64,000 bases of DNA from Sphingobacterium multivorum (GCF_039511225.1 NZ_CP154261.1:1364001-1428000); one strand, 5' to 3'; shown: positions 44,496-54,560, numbered from the stretch's first letter. Translations and numbers: made by a program. Notes: generated by a model not told the origin, from the letters alone.

Positions 44496-45662
44496 TTATT
44501 TTAACGGCTTAATGATTACTTGATCGACCATTTTCCCCTGCTGATCGAGAATTTTGAAGATTCCTTTTTCGTCGTCTAAATCTACGCGGAGCACATTGTT
44601 GTTGGAATTTACAATGATCGGAAATTGTACTGTATTTGTCGCATTTTTGATAATGTGTCTATGTAAATGTCCTGATAACATGATCTGTGTTCCTGCTTTG
44701 TTGAGGATAGGAACAAATTTCTCCAAAATCTCCTGTTCCCCGTGCCAGCCACCAAAAGGGGGCATATGGCAGATTACGATCTTATATTTAGCATCTTTAA
44801 ATGACGGGTTCTCAACTGCTTGAGCTAACCAGGCCGCTTGTTCGCTTCTATAGTTATCCATGTCTACAATACCGCTATATTCAATGTCGGTATCGGGCTT
44901 GTCTTCACCGCAATCTAAGACGATAAAACCGGTATTCCCATGCTTAAATTGGTAATATAGTTTACCTGTTGGTGTTGGGAAATATTTGGGATATTCAATG
45001 GCAAAAGGTCCACGTGTTTCATGATTGCCTCTTGCATAAAACATTGGTTTTTCACTGGCGAATTTTTTAATGGCGGTATCCATGAACCCCTCATACAGCT
45101 GTGTTTCACTGAGTAGATTACTAGCCATATCACCGTTGAATACCACAAAGTCACTTGTCTTTAGATTGCCGATATCCAGTAGCTTATCGAGTACCTCATT
45201 GCGCTCATGAATATCATTGACAACTGTAAAATGGGTGGAGCTGGCATGGCCAAAGGTTTGGAAAAATAAGGGTGCCTTTTGATAAACATCACTGGCTACT
45301 ACTTTTCCATATTGTACATTGACGCCAACATGTTTGAGGACTTCTTGACTATACACACGATATCTATAGCGTGTTCCAGGTTTTAGGTTGTTCAATGTAA
45401 CTTGATGCAACGTACCTACTTTTTTGAAGCCATAGGCAGCCGCATAATATTTTGGTCTTTCCTTAAAGTAAAAGTGACTGGAGTCATCTGGGGCCAGCTC
45501 AACCCAGCCAGTAGCAGGCTTGTCTGTCGTCCAAATAATGGAAACAGATTGCTCTGTTAATCCTTGAATGAAAGGTAAGTGATTTATTCTGATCGCATCC
45601 TGACCAACTGCCATAAAACAATTGAAGAACAACAATAGGATGATGCATTTTAGTTTAGTCAT
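44496..45662 (-). CDS. Exported metallophosphoesterase with purple-acid-phosphatase N-domain
   Basis: This 388-residue protein has a signal peptide ending VGQ near residue 21. A fibronectin-III-like purple acid phosphatase N-terminal domain (about 28-130) contains VSIIWTTDKPATGWVEL and NLKPGTRYRYRVYS. The metallophosphoesterase domain has VNDIHE, FNGDM, ARGNHETRG, ICHMPPFGGWH and LSGHLHRH, the full set of metal ligands. It is divergent from the SusC gene. Its role is probably periplasmic or surface phosphate release, and it may serve the neighbouring uptake locus. Confidence 0.92.
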   Translation of the reverse strand: MTKLKCIILLLFFNCFMAVGQDAIRINHLPFIQGLTEQSVSIIWTTDKPATGWVELAPDDSSHFYFKERPKYYAAAYGFKKVGTLHQVTLNNLKPGTRYRYRVYSQEVLKHVGVNVQYGKVVASDVYQKAPLFFQTFGHASSTHFTVVNDIHERNEVLDKLLDIGNLKTSDFVVFNGDMASNLLSETQLYEGFMDTAIKKFASEKPMFYARGNHETRGPFAIEYPKYFPTPTGKLYYQFKHGNTGFIVLDCGEDKPDTDIEYSGIVDMDNYRSEQAAWLAQAVENPSFKDAKYKIVICHMPPFGGWHGEQEILEKFVPILNKAGTQIMLSGHLHRHIIKNATNTVQFPIIVNSNNNVLRVDLDDEKGIFKILDQQGKMVDQVIIKPLK

Positions 45663-45858
45663 TGTAGTACCTGGGTCTATAATTGATTTTGGAACCTAAA
45701 TCGGTTTTTTCTTGCGCTAAAGATATAAAATTGTGTGAACAAGCTATGGATTGAAATGTAACAGTCTTGCTAGACTAAAAGATGTCTCGTTTTGTTTTTT
45801 GCTAAAAAAGTGCTGTAAACAGGTAATAATTAAGAAAATGTGACCTGTGTTTGGCACT

Positions 45859-45866
45859 TATATTTG
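45859..45866 (+). promoter_or_regulatory. -7 element upstream of the SusC gene
   Basis: TATATTTG matches the Bacteroidota TAnnTTTG -7 box and would give a start near 45874, 28 bases before the ATG. No good TTTG lies 19-21 bases upstream, which would fit a promoter needing an activator such as the AraC protein at 52558. Confidence 0.5.
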
Positions 45867-45901
45867 GAATAACCTAAGTAAGAGCACCTAATCAAACACA
45901 A

Positions 45902-48900
45902 ATGAAAAAGATAGTTTTATTTTTATCTGTGTTTCTAACTTCACTAATTGCACTGGGCCAGCAGATCACGGGAACCGTACGTGATAAAAATGGTAAACAA
46001 TTGGCCGGAGTAACTTTGAGAAACACGAGTACTTCCAACAGTACACAGACCGATGATCAGGGGAATTTTAAGATTTCAGGTAAATCCGGAGATATCTTAG
46101 AGACAAGTTTTATCGGATACGAGCGGGCTCGTCAACCCATTCCCGAGGCAGGCAAAATGACCTTTACCCTGGTCGAAACATTGAGTATTCTAGATGAAGC
46201 CGTAGTGATCGGTTACCAGAGTACCTCCCGCAAAAAAGCGACCGCTGCGATTTCAAGTATTTCGGGTAAAGATCTGGAAAATCTTCCGGCAGCCAGTTTT
46301 GACATGTTGCTTCAGGGAAGATTGGCCGGCGTCAACGTTCAGAATTTTTCTGGCGCTCCGGGTGCATCGCCAACATTGGCTGTTCGTGGTACATCGGCCG
46401 TTAGCCTGAATTACTCCAATGACGATTATTACAATGTCATTAGTAATCCACTCTATGTTATTGACGGAGTTCCGCAGCCAACGGAACAATTCGTAGGCCC
46501 GAATACAGGAACAGGAACAAATTATCTAGCAGGTCTGAATCCGAATGATATCGAATCTGTGGATGTGCTCCGAGATGCTTCTGCCGCCGCAATTTATGGT
46601 TCTAGGGCAGCAAATGGGGTGATCATGATCACGACGAAAAAAGGGCGTAACGGAGATCCGCGTTTTATGTTAACCGGATATGGTGGTCTAACGCAACGGC
46701 CCGAACTCCGTGAAGTGACACTCGGAAGAACCGAGCGTGAGCAGAAGATGAGGATACTAAAGAATCAGCTTTCTTCCAACGATTTCAGAAATCTGCCCTT
46801 TATGCTTACCGATTCGTTGAACCCTGCATTCAATGGGAATACAGATTGGCAGGATCTATTCTACCAAAAAGGAAAGATTAAGAGTGCAGATCTTTCTGTT
46901 AGCGGCGGGTCAGCGATTAGTTCATATCGTTTTAGTGGGAACTATTACGATGAGGCGGGAATCATTAAAGCAACCGGATTTAAACGCTATACTGGAAGGC
47001 TCAATTTGTCCAGTAAGGCAATCAATGAACGTTTAACGATCAATCCCATTGTGGCCTATTCGTATAATAAGCGAGCGCGAGGAAGCGGGAGTGACGTGAG
47101 CCCAATTGCCTTGAGTGCCGGTAGTATGCCATCATCACTTTTTAATCTTTCAGATGCAAAAAAAACTTACCTTTTGGGTACCTATAATAGTAGTCTTGAT
47201 AACAATGAATCTTCTAATCTGAATACCAATCTAAATCTGATTTTCAATATTGCACCAGGATTAACTTTTACTTCCCAATCCGCCTATATCAAAGATATGG
47301 CCAATAGAGCTTATAATAGGCCATCAGCTTTGATGAGCGGTGCCGGTAATTATTCGTCAGCTTATTCTTATGAGAATAGCCAAGTCAGGATATCGAACTT
47401 TTTAACTTATATCAAACAGTTTGGAAAACACTCTTTAAATGTACTACTGGGCCAGGAAGCGGAAAAAAATAAAATGCAAAATGTATCCGCATGGGGTAGT
47501 CAGGGGGTATCGGATCAGATCCAAGTGGTTACTGGATTTCTGCAAAATAACATCGGTGCCAACTCCGATTTGCAAAAGTGGTCACAGCTGTCCTATCTCG
47601 GTCGCTTTTCCTATGATTTTGATAGTAAATACTTGTTTTCAGGGGCTGTCCGTGCGGATGGATCGTCCCGATTTGGAGAAAACAACAAATGGGGATATTT
47701 TCCGTCCGCATCTGTCGGCTGGATTTTAACTGAAGAAGATTTTCTGAAAAACAATCCTATATTCACCTTACTTAAAATTAGAGGAAGTTATGGATTGACC
47801 GGATCTCTCCCTAAAAGTAACTATTTGCAGTATAATCTCTATAATGTCAATAATGGGGGGTATCAGGGTAATTCCGGAGCAACTTCCTATAATGGCCAAG
47901 TGGCTATTACACCAAACTTTAATAATGGCGTTGCCCAAAAAAATCTCAGCTGGGAGCGCAATAGGCAATGGAATTTAGGTGTCGATATGGAATTGTACAA
48001 GGGACGTTTTACAGCTATGGTAGATGTATTTAATAAGGAAAACTATGATGGGCTATTTGACGTCATGCTTCCCGTCACGTCCGGATACGATTACGCCAAA
48101 ACAAATTCGGTAGGAATCCGCAATTCAGGTGTCGATATTCAATTGTCTGCTGATATGTTCCCACGTAGCTCCACATTGAGCTGGCGGTCCAATTTAAATA
48201 TTTCCTATGTCAAGAATCGGATCATGAATCTGCCAAATGGCGGCCGCGATATGGTCATGGATGGTGATCGATTTGATAAATCTCATATCCTCTCGGTGGG
48301 CAGCCCGATCAATGCATTTTATCTCTATAAAACTCTGGGGGTTTTCTCGACCCTGGACGATATTCCGGTCAATCCATATACAGGCGAACGCTATCGAAAT
48401 TCCAATGGGACATTCAATCCCGGAGATTTTTATTTTGAAGATATAGATGGCGATTATTTTGTAGACGTATTTAATAGTGGTATTAATCCAGATAAAAGGG
48501 CGATTGGAGATCCTAATTTTAAGTGGACCGGAGGCTGGAATAACGTCTTTAGTTATAAAGACTTTTCGCTTACTTTGTTTTTTACCTACGGTTTTGGGAG
48601 GGATGTACTGAATCTTTTTGAATCAGATCAATTCAGTAACTCAACTTCGGGCGATGCGACTTCAAATTTTGCTTACTATTCGATACGGGATCTGGACAAA
48701 CTCAATATCTGGAAACAGCCCGGCGACAAGGCCGAATACGCAAAATATGATATCGGCACCTATCGTTACTATTACACCTCTGCGCAGACTTTCTTTTTAG
48801 AAAATGGTTCCTATATGCGATTTAAGAATCTGATTTTTTCTTACAACCTCCCTGAACGAATCAGCAAGAAATGGAGTATTTCCAAAGTGAGATTCTTTGG

Positions 48901-49039
48901 CATAGTGGATAATGTAGCCCGTTGGCAAAAATCAAAAAAATTACCTGATGCCGAGGCTGTAAACCCATATGGAGAGTATAACGGTGGTGGTTATCCGATT
49001 CCAAGAAAATATACATTAGGATTTGAACTAACTTTTTAA
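45902..49039 (+). CDS. SusC/RagA family TonB-linked outer-membrane transporter
   Basis: This 1045-residue transporter has a signal peptide to about residue 20 (LIALGQ). A carboxypeptidase-regulatory-like domain (about 21-95) follows, then a plug with all SusC marks: LQGRLAGVNVQNFSGAPG, YVIDGVPQP, IESVDVLRDASAAAIYGSRA and NGVIMITTKKG. The barrel ends FELTF. There is no N-terminal STN domain, so it is not a sigma-signalling receptor. With the SusD gene 4 bases downstream it forms the outer-membrane glycan/oligomer import pair. No glycoside hydrolase gene is nearby to reveal the substrate. Confidence 0.96.
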   Translation: MKKIVLFLSVFLTSLIALGQQITGTVRDKNGKQLAGVTLRNTSTSNSTQTDDQGNFKISGKSGDILETSFIGYERARQPIPEAGKMTFTLVETLSILDEAVVIGYQSTSRKKATAAISSISGKDLENLPAASFDMLLQGRLAGVNVQNFSGAPGASPTLAVRGTSAVSLNYSNDDYYNVISNPLYVIDGVPQPTEQFVGPNTGTGTNYLAGLNPNDIESVDVLRDASAAAIYGSRAANGVIMITTKKGRNGDPRFMLTGYGGLTQRPELREVTLGRTEREQKMRILKNQLSSNDFRNLPFMLTDSLNPAFNGNTDWQDLFYQKGKIKSADLSVSGGSAISSYRFSGNYYDEAGIIKATGFKRYTGRLNLSSKAINERLTINPIVAYSYNKRARGSGSDVSPIALSAGSMPSSLFNLSDAKKTYLLGTYNSSLDNNESSNLNTNLNLIFNIAPGLTFTSQSAYIKDMANRAYNRPSALMSGAGNYSSAYSYENSQVRISNFLTYIKQFGKHSLNVLLGQEAEKNKMQNVSAWGSQGVSDQIQVVTGFLQNNIGANSDLQKWSQLSYLGRFSYDFDSKYLFSGAVRADGSSRFGENNKWGYFPSASVGWILTEEDFLKNNPIFTLLKIRGSYGLTGSLPKSNYLQYNLYNVNNGGYQGNSGATSYNGQVAITPNFNNGVAQKNLSWERNRQWNLGVDMELYKGRFTAMVDVFNKENYDGLFDVMLPVTSGYDYAKTNSVGIRNSGVDIQLSADMFPRSSTLSWRSNLNISYVKNRIMNLPNGGRDMVMDGDRFDKSHILSVGSPINAFYLYKTLGVFSTLDDIPVNPYTGERYRNSNGTFNPGDFYFEDIDGDYFVDVFNSGINPDKRAIGDPNFKWTGGWNNVFSYKDFSLTLFFTYGFGRDVLNLFESDQFSNSTSGDATSNFAYYSIRDLDKLNIWKQPGDKAEYAKYDIGTYRYYYTSAQTFFLENGSYMRFKNLIFSYNLPERISKKWSISKVRFFGIVDNVARWQKSKKLPDAEAVNPYGEYNGGGYPIPRKYTLGFELTF

Positions 49040-49043
49040 GACG

Positions 49044-50657
49044 ATGAAAAGATTTTTTTTAAACTATAGACTAGCGGTGCTATTGATGCTGGTTTTCTTG
49101 CTAGGGTCATGTAAAAAGTTTTTGGTGGAAGAACCCGTCAATTCGACTTTCGCGGGCGCATATTGGAAAAGCTCAGGGGATTTACGGAGTGCTATGGCAG
49201 GTAACTATGCTTTGGTACGGGATGTGATGAATTCGGGTAACTGGAATCCGAGTCCACGATACTTTATGTATGGCGATGCAATTGCCAAGAATTATTTTAC
49301 AATCCAATATAATGGTGATGGACTCGAAGGGATCCAAAATGGAGATTTTACATTTCAATACAATGTAGAGAATTTTGGAGATTGGACCAAGTACTATAAA
49401 GCGATTACGATGAGTAATATCATTATTAATCGAGTTCCCAAGGTGGCGGACGATTTACTGACCGATGTGACCAATCCAACGAAGTTCAAAAATGAGATGC
49501 TTGGAGAGGCTTATTTTTTACGGGCGTTCACTTATTTTATGATGCTACGCGTGTGGGGAGACGTGCCCGTGGTAACGGAAGAATACGACGACCCTATTTC
49601 TGCTCCAGAATTAGCACGAAGTACCAAAAAAGAGGTTATGGCGCAGATCGAGAAGGATGCACTGCAGGCACATGAATTGTTGCCTTGGCAATATTCACTT
49701 GTTGGGAACGCCAAAGTCACAGCCAATAAAGGCGCGGTGAATGCATTGTTAGCTCATTTCTACCTTTGGAAGGCAACAATGAGTGATGTCAATTCAAACC
49801 AACCTGATCTCGAAACGGTAGACAAAGCAGATAAAGCCATCGATGAAATCTTAAATAATGGTATGTATTCATTGACCGACACATCTAATTATTATAAGAC
49901 TTTCGAAGGACTTTCGAGTGAAGGTATTTTTGAAATTGCAATGAGTGAAAATACACGCGAAGGAACCAATCAACATATTGCCAATATGTTTTTGAGAACT
50001 GCGCAGCTGGCAACTTCTGGAACAAATTCGAGGTGTTATGTCAATGCAGATTATCTGACAAATCATTTTTATAAAATAGACCAGGTTTGGGACTGGTATT
50101 GGAATACAAGTTTGCAGCAGTGGGAGTGGAAGGCGATGCCTTCACAGGTCTTCGACGATAGTGATATTCGTTGTAGACGTAATTTTACCGATCTAAACAG
50201 TGATAAACCGACTTGCGTAAAATATCAAAGTGTTGTCTACCGTAATCCCTCACAAAAGCAAGATGCTTATGTTAGCAATAATCTGATTGTCTTTAGGTTA
50301 GCGGATATGCGCTTGTTGAAAGCCGAAATTGCACTTTATAGAAATCAAGTTTCCAAAGCAATAGACATCATCAATGAATTTAGAAAAAGGAATGGCGCCG
50401 ATGAATCTGCATTCGTGGATAATACATTGAGTAAAGACGATGTCATGTACGAATATATTATTGAAAGAGGAAAAGAACTTTATCTCGAAGGGCATATTTT
50501 TTATGATCTATTGCGAACAAGGCAATACAGCAATTTTGTTCCATGGCTCTCGGAGTCCCGCTTCCGTCAGGAAGGATTCTATTGGCCAATTAATCCAGCC
50601 CTATTCAAAAATAATAACAAGTTGACACAGACCTCATACTGGAGAGGAAAGGTGTAA
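49044..50657 (+). CDS. RagB/SusD family nutrient-binding lipoprotein
   Basis: This 537-residue surface lipoprotein (LLGSCKKF, Cys23) pairs with SusC. SusD signs are the early YWKSSGDLRSAMAGNY, MLGEAYFLRAFTYFMMLRVWGDVPVV and the C-terminal helical part with DMRLLKAEIALYRN and IERGKELYLEGHIFYDLLRT, ending in the usual WPINPALFKNN. The length is normal. Spacing of 4 bases to SusC indicates co-translation. It caps the SusC barrel and binds the substrate. Confidence 0.96.
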   Translation: MKRFFLNYRLAVLLMLVFLLGSCKKFLVEEPVNSTFAGAYWKSSGDLRSAMAGNYALVRDVMNSGNWNPSPRYFMYGDAIAKNYFTIQYNGDGLEGIQNGDFTFQYNVENFGDWTKYYKAITMSNIIINRVPKVADDLLTDVTNPTKFKNEMLGEAYFLRAFTYFMMLRVWGDVPVVTEEYDDPISAPELARSTKKEVMAQIEKDALQAHELLPWQYSLVGNAKVTANKGAVNALLAHFYLWKATMSDVNSNQPDLETVDKADKAIDEILNNGMYSLTDTSNYYKTFEGLSSEGIFEIAMSENTREGTNQHIANMFLRTAQLATSGTNSRCYVNADYLTNHFYKIDQVWDWYWNTSLQQWEWKAMPSQVFDDSDIRCRRNFTDLNSDKPTCVKYQSVVYRNPSQKQDAYVSNNLIVFRLADMRLLKAEIALYRNQVSKAIDIINEFRKRNGADESAFVDNTLSKDDVMYEYIIERGKELYLEGHIFYDLLRTRQYSNFVPWLSESRFRQEGFYWPINPALFKNNNKLTQTSYWRGKV

Positions 50658-50674
50658 GCACTAAAAAAAGAATT

Positions 50675-51358
50675 ATGAAAAAGATAACAGGATTGTTTGC
50701 GTCAATATTAATTTTTCTTTTCGCATGTAAGAAGGATAATTATAAAGTCGATGGTGGAAAGAGCGATGCCAACGTGAACCAGACAACTTATGATTTTTTG
50801 AAGCAGCATGGTAGCTTTGATTCGTTGGTTAAGATTATAGACCGTGCCGGTATTAAAGATATTGTGAATTCAGATGTCACGTTCTTTGCAACGAGCGATT
50901 ATGGCGTACGGGATTATGTAGCCGCCAAAAAACAACAAAGGATCATTGAGGTGGGAAACGAAAATATTCAGTTCGGGATCAATAATATCCCAGTCAAAGA
51001 ATTACGTGATTCGATGATGATCTACCTATTCGATGGAAAGATCACACGAGAAAATCTCAGCCCTGACAACAAATATTTTGTAAGCAAGCTTGGTGCAATT
51101 CCCAATGTCAGGTTCAATATCAAATTGCGCAGAACACGTGACTACAGCGATTATCTGGATTATGTAGATTATCTCAATTTCACAAAGGTGATCGGTACTC
51201 TTGATGCTGAGGAACCCGATTATAATGCGATTCCAAAAGATCAACTTGATAAATCCTATGATTGTCAAACCTCGGGAATTAGGACGACGACAGGTGTATT
51301 GCATGTATTGCAAAACACACATCGTTTATTTTTTAACGCCGGAAAAATGGCTGATTAG
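50675..51358 (+). CDS. FAS1-like lipoprotein of the SusC/D locus
   Basis: This 227-residue lipoprotein (LFACKKDN, Cys18) has a single diverged fasciclin domain at about 38-223. Early comes TYDFLKQHGSFDSLVKII, then SDVTFFATSDYGVRDYV, and it closes with TTTGVLHVLQNTHRLFF, the FAS1 end motif. The central YH motif is not obvious. It starts 17 bases after SusD. This is the second place in the window where FAS1 lipoproteins accompany a TonB receptor. Confidence 0.8.
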   Translation: MKKITGLFASILIFLFACKKDNYKVDGGKSDANVNQTTYDFLKQHGSFDSLVKIIDRAGIKDIVNSDVTFFATSDYGVRDYVAAKKQQRIIEVGNENIQFGINNIPVKELRDSMMIYLFDGKITRENLSPDNKYFVSKLGAIPNVRFNIKLRRTRDYSDYLDYVDYLNFTKVIGTLDAEEPDYNAIPKDQLDKSYDCQTSGIRTTTGVLHVLQNTHRLFFNAGKMAD

Positions 51359-51366
51359 AAACTGAT

Positions 51367-52356
51367 ATGAAAACGAATTTAAAAATTTTATATAGCTTGC
51401 TGTTTGCTTTTGCGCTAACTTCTGGCTGCAAGAAAATTGAAAACGGCTTTTTGAGCGAAGGTATACGATATAAAGATAATACCATTTTTTGCAAACGTGG
51501 AATGTCCCTAACGATGTCTGACCGTATTAATACAGATGGTTCTACGCCCCCCTATACATTCGAATTGTTAAACTTAAACGATGAAGCAACAGGTCAGCCC
51601 GCACCGGATGTCTTTTTTAAAGAATTTGACATTCTAACCTTTAAGCCTGGTTTAGTGTTCAATGCCGAGACAGATACCACGGTCGAACTACTCAATAAAA
51701 AGAGAGAAACAGTAAAGAAAGCCCCGATGGAATTTAATACAGTCAGTGGACAGCTGGTTTTTAATCGAGCTTCTGCCAATCTACCTTTAGGGCGTTTTAA
51801 TTTTGATGTCAAAATGACCAACCCTAGAGGAGAGCGTGTATTCCCTAAATTGGCAACCATCGAGATTGTAGAACCTACGATTGATGATATGTTTAAAGTA
51901 ACCTATCAAGCGGCAAGTGGATCGAGCGCTGCAGAAGTTTTTACCGGAATTACAGCCCCAAAAGTGACTTGTACAAAAATTTCAAACGATGGCGCTCGTG
52001 TTATCCTAAAGATCGTCGATAAAAATGGAAATGCATTCAATCCTAAAAATGGAGAAGTGATCAAACGGGGGGATCGACCGATGTTTGAATCTCATGTGAA
52101 GTTTAATCCAGTCCAAGTGACAGATAATTCGTTGATCTGTGATTTTGAGGTTGCACCTTTTCCGCTTGCTAAATTAATTGGAAAAGATGGAACAGATTGG
52201 GGTTTTCTCAATTACTATCGCATCCCCATGAAGTATGCCCAAATCGACGGCTTAAGTGCTAATAATGTCAACCCTGTTTTTGGATTCCAGCTATTGATGG
52301 AAGGTACTTATGAGGTTCAGGTAAAACTGCCAACGGTAACGCGTATTACACAATAA
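51367..52356 (+). CDS. DUF5007-like surface lipoprotein
   Basis: This 329-residue lipoprotein (LTSGCKKIEN, Cys21) has a mature start ENGFLSEGIRYKDNTIFCKRG and an all-beta body (TPPYTFELLN, FNTVSGQLVFNRASANL, NFDVKMTNPRG). It resembles DUF5007 proteins, which are found beside SusC/SusD in Sphingobacteriales and may act like SusE-type surface binders. It starts 8 bases after the FAS1 gene and is probably the last gene of the operon. The DUF number is from memory of the pattern. Confidence 0.72.
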   Translation: MKTNLKILYSLLFAFALTSGCKKIENGFLSEGIRYKDNTIFCKRGMSLTMSDRINTDGSTPPYTFELLNLNDEATGQPAPDVFFKEFDILTFKPGLVFNAETDTTVELLNKKRETVKKAPMEFNTVSGQLVFNRASANLPLGRFNFDVKMTNPRGERVFPKLATIEIVEPTIDDMFKVTYQAASGSSAAEVFTGITAPKVTCTKISNDGARVILKIVDKNGNAFNPKNGEVIKRGDRPMFESHVKFNPVQVTDNSLICDFEVAPFPLAKLIGKDGTDWGFLNYYRIPMKYAQIDGLSANNVNPVFGFQLLMEGTYEVQVKLPTVTRITQ

Positions 52357-52557
52357 AGATTAGGGGAGCATAGTAAGTTCCCCACACTTTATTAAACCCA
52401 GATCTATATTAAACTTAGATGCTCACAGTGCGAAAATTAACCAATTATGAGCAAATTTTAACATTTTATTAGATGTGAGATTGACATTTCTCAATATGTT
52501 ACGCTTGTTGTCTATATTTAGTAAAACCAATGTTGAGTAACCTAATACTAACATGCT

Positions 52558-53463
52558 ATGAAAACGTTACAATTTAATATTCCTGTAATTAAAGGACAAA
52601 GCATCACTGTCCAGGAGGATATCTCGGAATCGTTCTATCCACATTTGCATCGTCATCAAGAAGCCCAGTTAATGTGGATTACGAAAGGAAAAGGTGTGTT
52701 GCTTGTGGATGAAACCCTCCATCCCTTTAAGGAAAACGATATATTTTTCATCGCTGCTCACCAAGCACATGTATTTAAATCTGTATCCGAGGATAAGGCT
52801 GGTGATGCCGCTAGATCCATTTCGATTTTTTTTGATCCGGAAGGGAGGTTGAAACAACTTTTTATGTTGGGTGAATTTGAATCCTTGGAGCAATTTTTAA
52901 GTCAGGATTCCAGGGGATTTAAGATTCCGGAGGTGGATTTCGACATGGTATCTAAGCGTATGCTGTTATTAAAACAATCGGAAAAGATCGATAAAATGAT
53001 GCATTTCTTCTATTTGCTCCGGACACTAGCCCAAATTTCAAAGAGAACAGATGCGCTCTGTCCCGAACCGATGGAGACTGTAGTCGGTTCCACTGGAAAA
53101 AATAACCGCATAGAGAAGGTTTGTCATTATATCAATACACATTTTAAACATGGGCTTACTTTAGAAAGTGTAGCAGAAAGAGCACATTTGTCGCCACAGG
53201 CATTCTGCCGTTATTTCAAAAAACACTGTGGAATCACCTTAGTTGGTTATCTAAACCGGATACGAATTAATGAGGTTTGTAGTCAATTGGGAAAAGATCA
53301 TTTACATTTGGAAAATATCTCATTTATTGCTTACAACTGCGGCTTCAATAGCATTACAAATTTTAACCGCGTATTTAAACAGATTATCGGCTGCACACCG
53401 AAAGAGTATATTTTGCGCTATGATCAGCGCTATACAGAAAATTCAATTGTTTCATATGTTTAG
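52558..53463 (+). CDS. AraC family transcriptional regulator, cupin sensor
   Basis: This 301-residue regulator has a cupin-type N-terminal domain (about 15-110: FYPHLHRHQEAQLMWITKGK, NDIFFIAAHQAHVF) and an AraC double helix-turn-helix (about 190-290: LESVAERAHLSPQAFCRYFKKH and ENISFIAYNCGFNSITNFNRVFK). It follows the SusC/D operon by about 200 bases on the same strand and is its best candidate regulator, since no sigma/FecR or hybrid sensor is near. Confidence 0.93.
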   Translation: MKTLQFNIPVIKGQSITVQEDISESFYPHLHRHQEAQLMWITKGKGVLLVDETLHPFKENDIFFIAAHQAHVFKSVSEDKAGDAARSISIFFDPEGRLKQLFMLGEFESLEQFLSQDSRGFKIPEVDFDMVSKRMLLLKQSEKIDKMMHFFYLLRTLAQISKRTDALCPEPMETVVGSTGKNNRIEKVCHYINTHFKHGLTLESVAERAHLSPQAFCRYFKKHCGITLVGYLNRIRINEVCSQLGKDHLHLENISFIAYNCGFNSITNFNRVFKQIIGCTPKEYILRYDQRYTENSIVSYV

Positions 53464-53467
53464 TTTA

Positions 53468-53493
53468 AGGCCACGTCGTGAGACGTGGCTTTT
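53468..53493 (+). terminator. Intrinsic terminator after the AraC gene
   Basis: GCCACGTC (53470-53477) and GACGTGGC (53482-53489) form an 8-bp GC-rich stem with a GTGA tetraloop, followed by TTTT. It begins 5 bases after the AraC stop and is a clear Rho-independent terminator. Confidence 0.92.
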
Positions 53494-53772
53494 ATGTGGA
53501 GAGATTTAGTACGATCAGAAATCCTAATATTCCTAATTTTTGAAGCATAATCTTCATAGACGGTTTTATATTTGATTAGTAACGTGTTGTTTGGAGTATA
53601 AAAGTAATATAGCTATTATCCGCAATAAATTTTATAAAAGCGTCATGTACTATCCTGAAACTAAAGAAAAACTTGTCTTATGCTAAGGTCGATTGGAAAA
53701 TCTATCTATAAATTCGTTAATAATAACGGAAAATCGAGGCCGTATTTAATATTCAAAAAATAAAAATTGGCA

Positions 53773-54216
53773 ATGGAAAATTATAGTCAAACTATCCAGT
53801 TGGGTGTAACAAAGGATCGGGTATTTAAAGCACTAACCGATGAAATACCATTTTGGTGGACAATCATGTTTGAGGGCTCTTCCAATAAGAAGGACGATAG
53901 ATTTACAATTCGCTTTGGAGATCTTATTTACAAAGTAATGCAAGTGGAAGACTTACATGAAAATGCAAAAGTTGTTTGGCATGTCGAAGATTCATTGATA
54001 GCCCTTCCCGGATTGAATAATCAAAAAGAATGGATTGGCACAACGATCGTTTGGGACATCACAGAAAAAGAAAACGGGATTGTGTTGCAACTTGAACATA
54101 TTGGCTTATCCCCTGAAATCGAATGCTATGATATTTGTACAGATGGATGGCGACAATTTGTGAAAAGTTTAGAAGCATATATTGAAACAGGTAAAGGGCA
54201 GCCTTTTTCGAATTGA
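53773..54216 (+). CDS. SRPBCC family protein (AHSA1/START-like)
   Basis: This protein is 147 residues from the ATG at 53773; a TTG two codons earlier is less likely. It follows the SRPBCC/AHSA1 pattern: YSQTIQLGVTKDRVFKALTD, PFWWTIMFEG, VVWHVEDS, a TTIVWDITEKENGIVLQLEHIGL strand pair and a C-terminal helix GWRQFVKSLEAYIETG. These small helix-grip proteins bind hydrophobic ligands. Its stop overlaps the end of a decayed ADP-ribosylglycohydrolase gene on the other strand. Confidence 0.88.
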   Translation: MENYSQTIQLGVTKDRVFKALTDEIPFWWTIMFEGSSNKKDDRFTIRFGDLIYKVMQVEDLHENAKVVWHVEDSLIALPGLNNQKEWIGTTIVWDITEKENGIVLQLEHIGLSPEIECYDICTDGWRQFVKSLEAYIETGKGQPFSN

Positions 54217-54560
54217 TCCTTGCTAGCAAATATAGCTTCTGTTAAGGTATTACTATCTTCATAGTGGGTTGGATGTGACAACCAAGCTTCCGGAATGGAT
54301 TTTTTATCATAATAATATATAACTGTGAGCCTGCCCTTGGGGGGCTCCAGTATCTGTCTCTCCTCCGAGATTAATAATCCCTAAAGCAGTGCCTCTATAA
54401 TTTTTCTTTCCTCCCAAAAGTACCATAGGCTTGATTCTAAGCTGTCTATCATATATCCATTAGATCCCAGCTCATCTTCAGATTTACTCCTGATGTTATG
54501 TAGATTGATGCGGTCGAAATAAAACCTCTCCGCTGTGGAAAGAATTGATTGGATCTGAAT
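54216..54560 (-). pseudogene. Remnant of an ADP-ribosylglycohydrolase (DraG-like) gene
   Basis: Read on the minus strand, three short frames in succession give the C-terminal half of a DraG-type protein. They are SKSEDELGSNGYMIDSLESS with LWYFWEERKIIEAL; then LGIINLGGETDTGAPQGQAH; then YYYDKKSIPEAWLSHP up to the edge of the SRPBCC gene. The central block corresponds to the family metal-binding signature NLGGDTDT, here with Asp to Glu. The N-terminal half is absent, and at least two frameshifts plus a stop break the frame. No intact copy is in the window. The identification is by eye, but the order of three independent segments is convincing. Confidence 0.65.

Noticed and set aside
52363..52383. 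GGGGA/TCCCC repeat after the DUF5007-like gene
   Set aside because: Only a 5-bp stem and no T-run; too weak to call a terminator.
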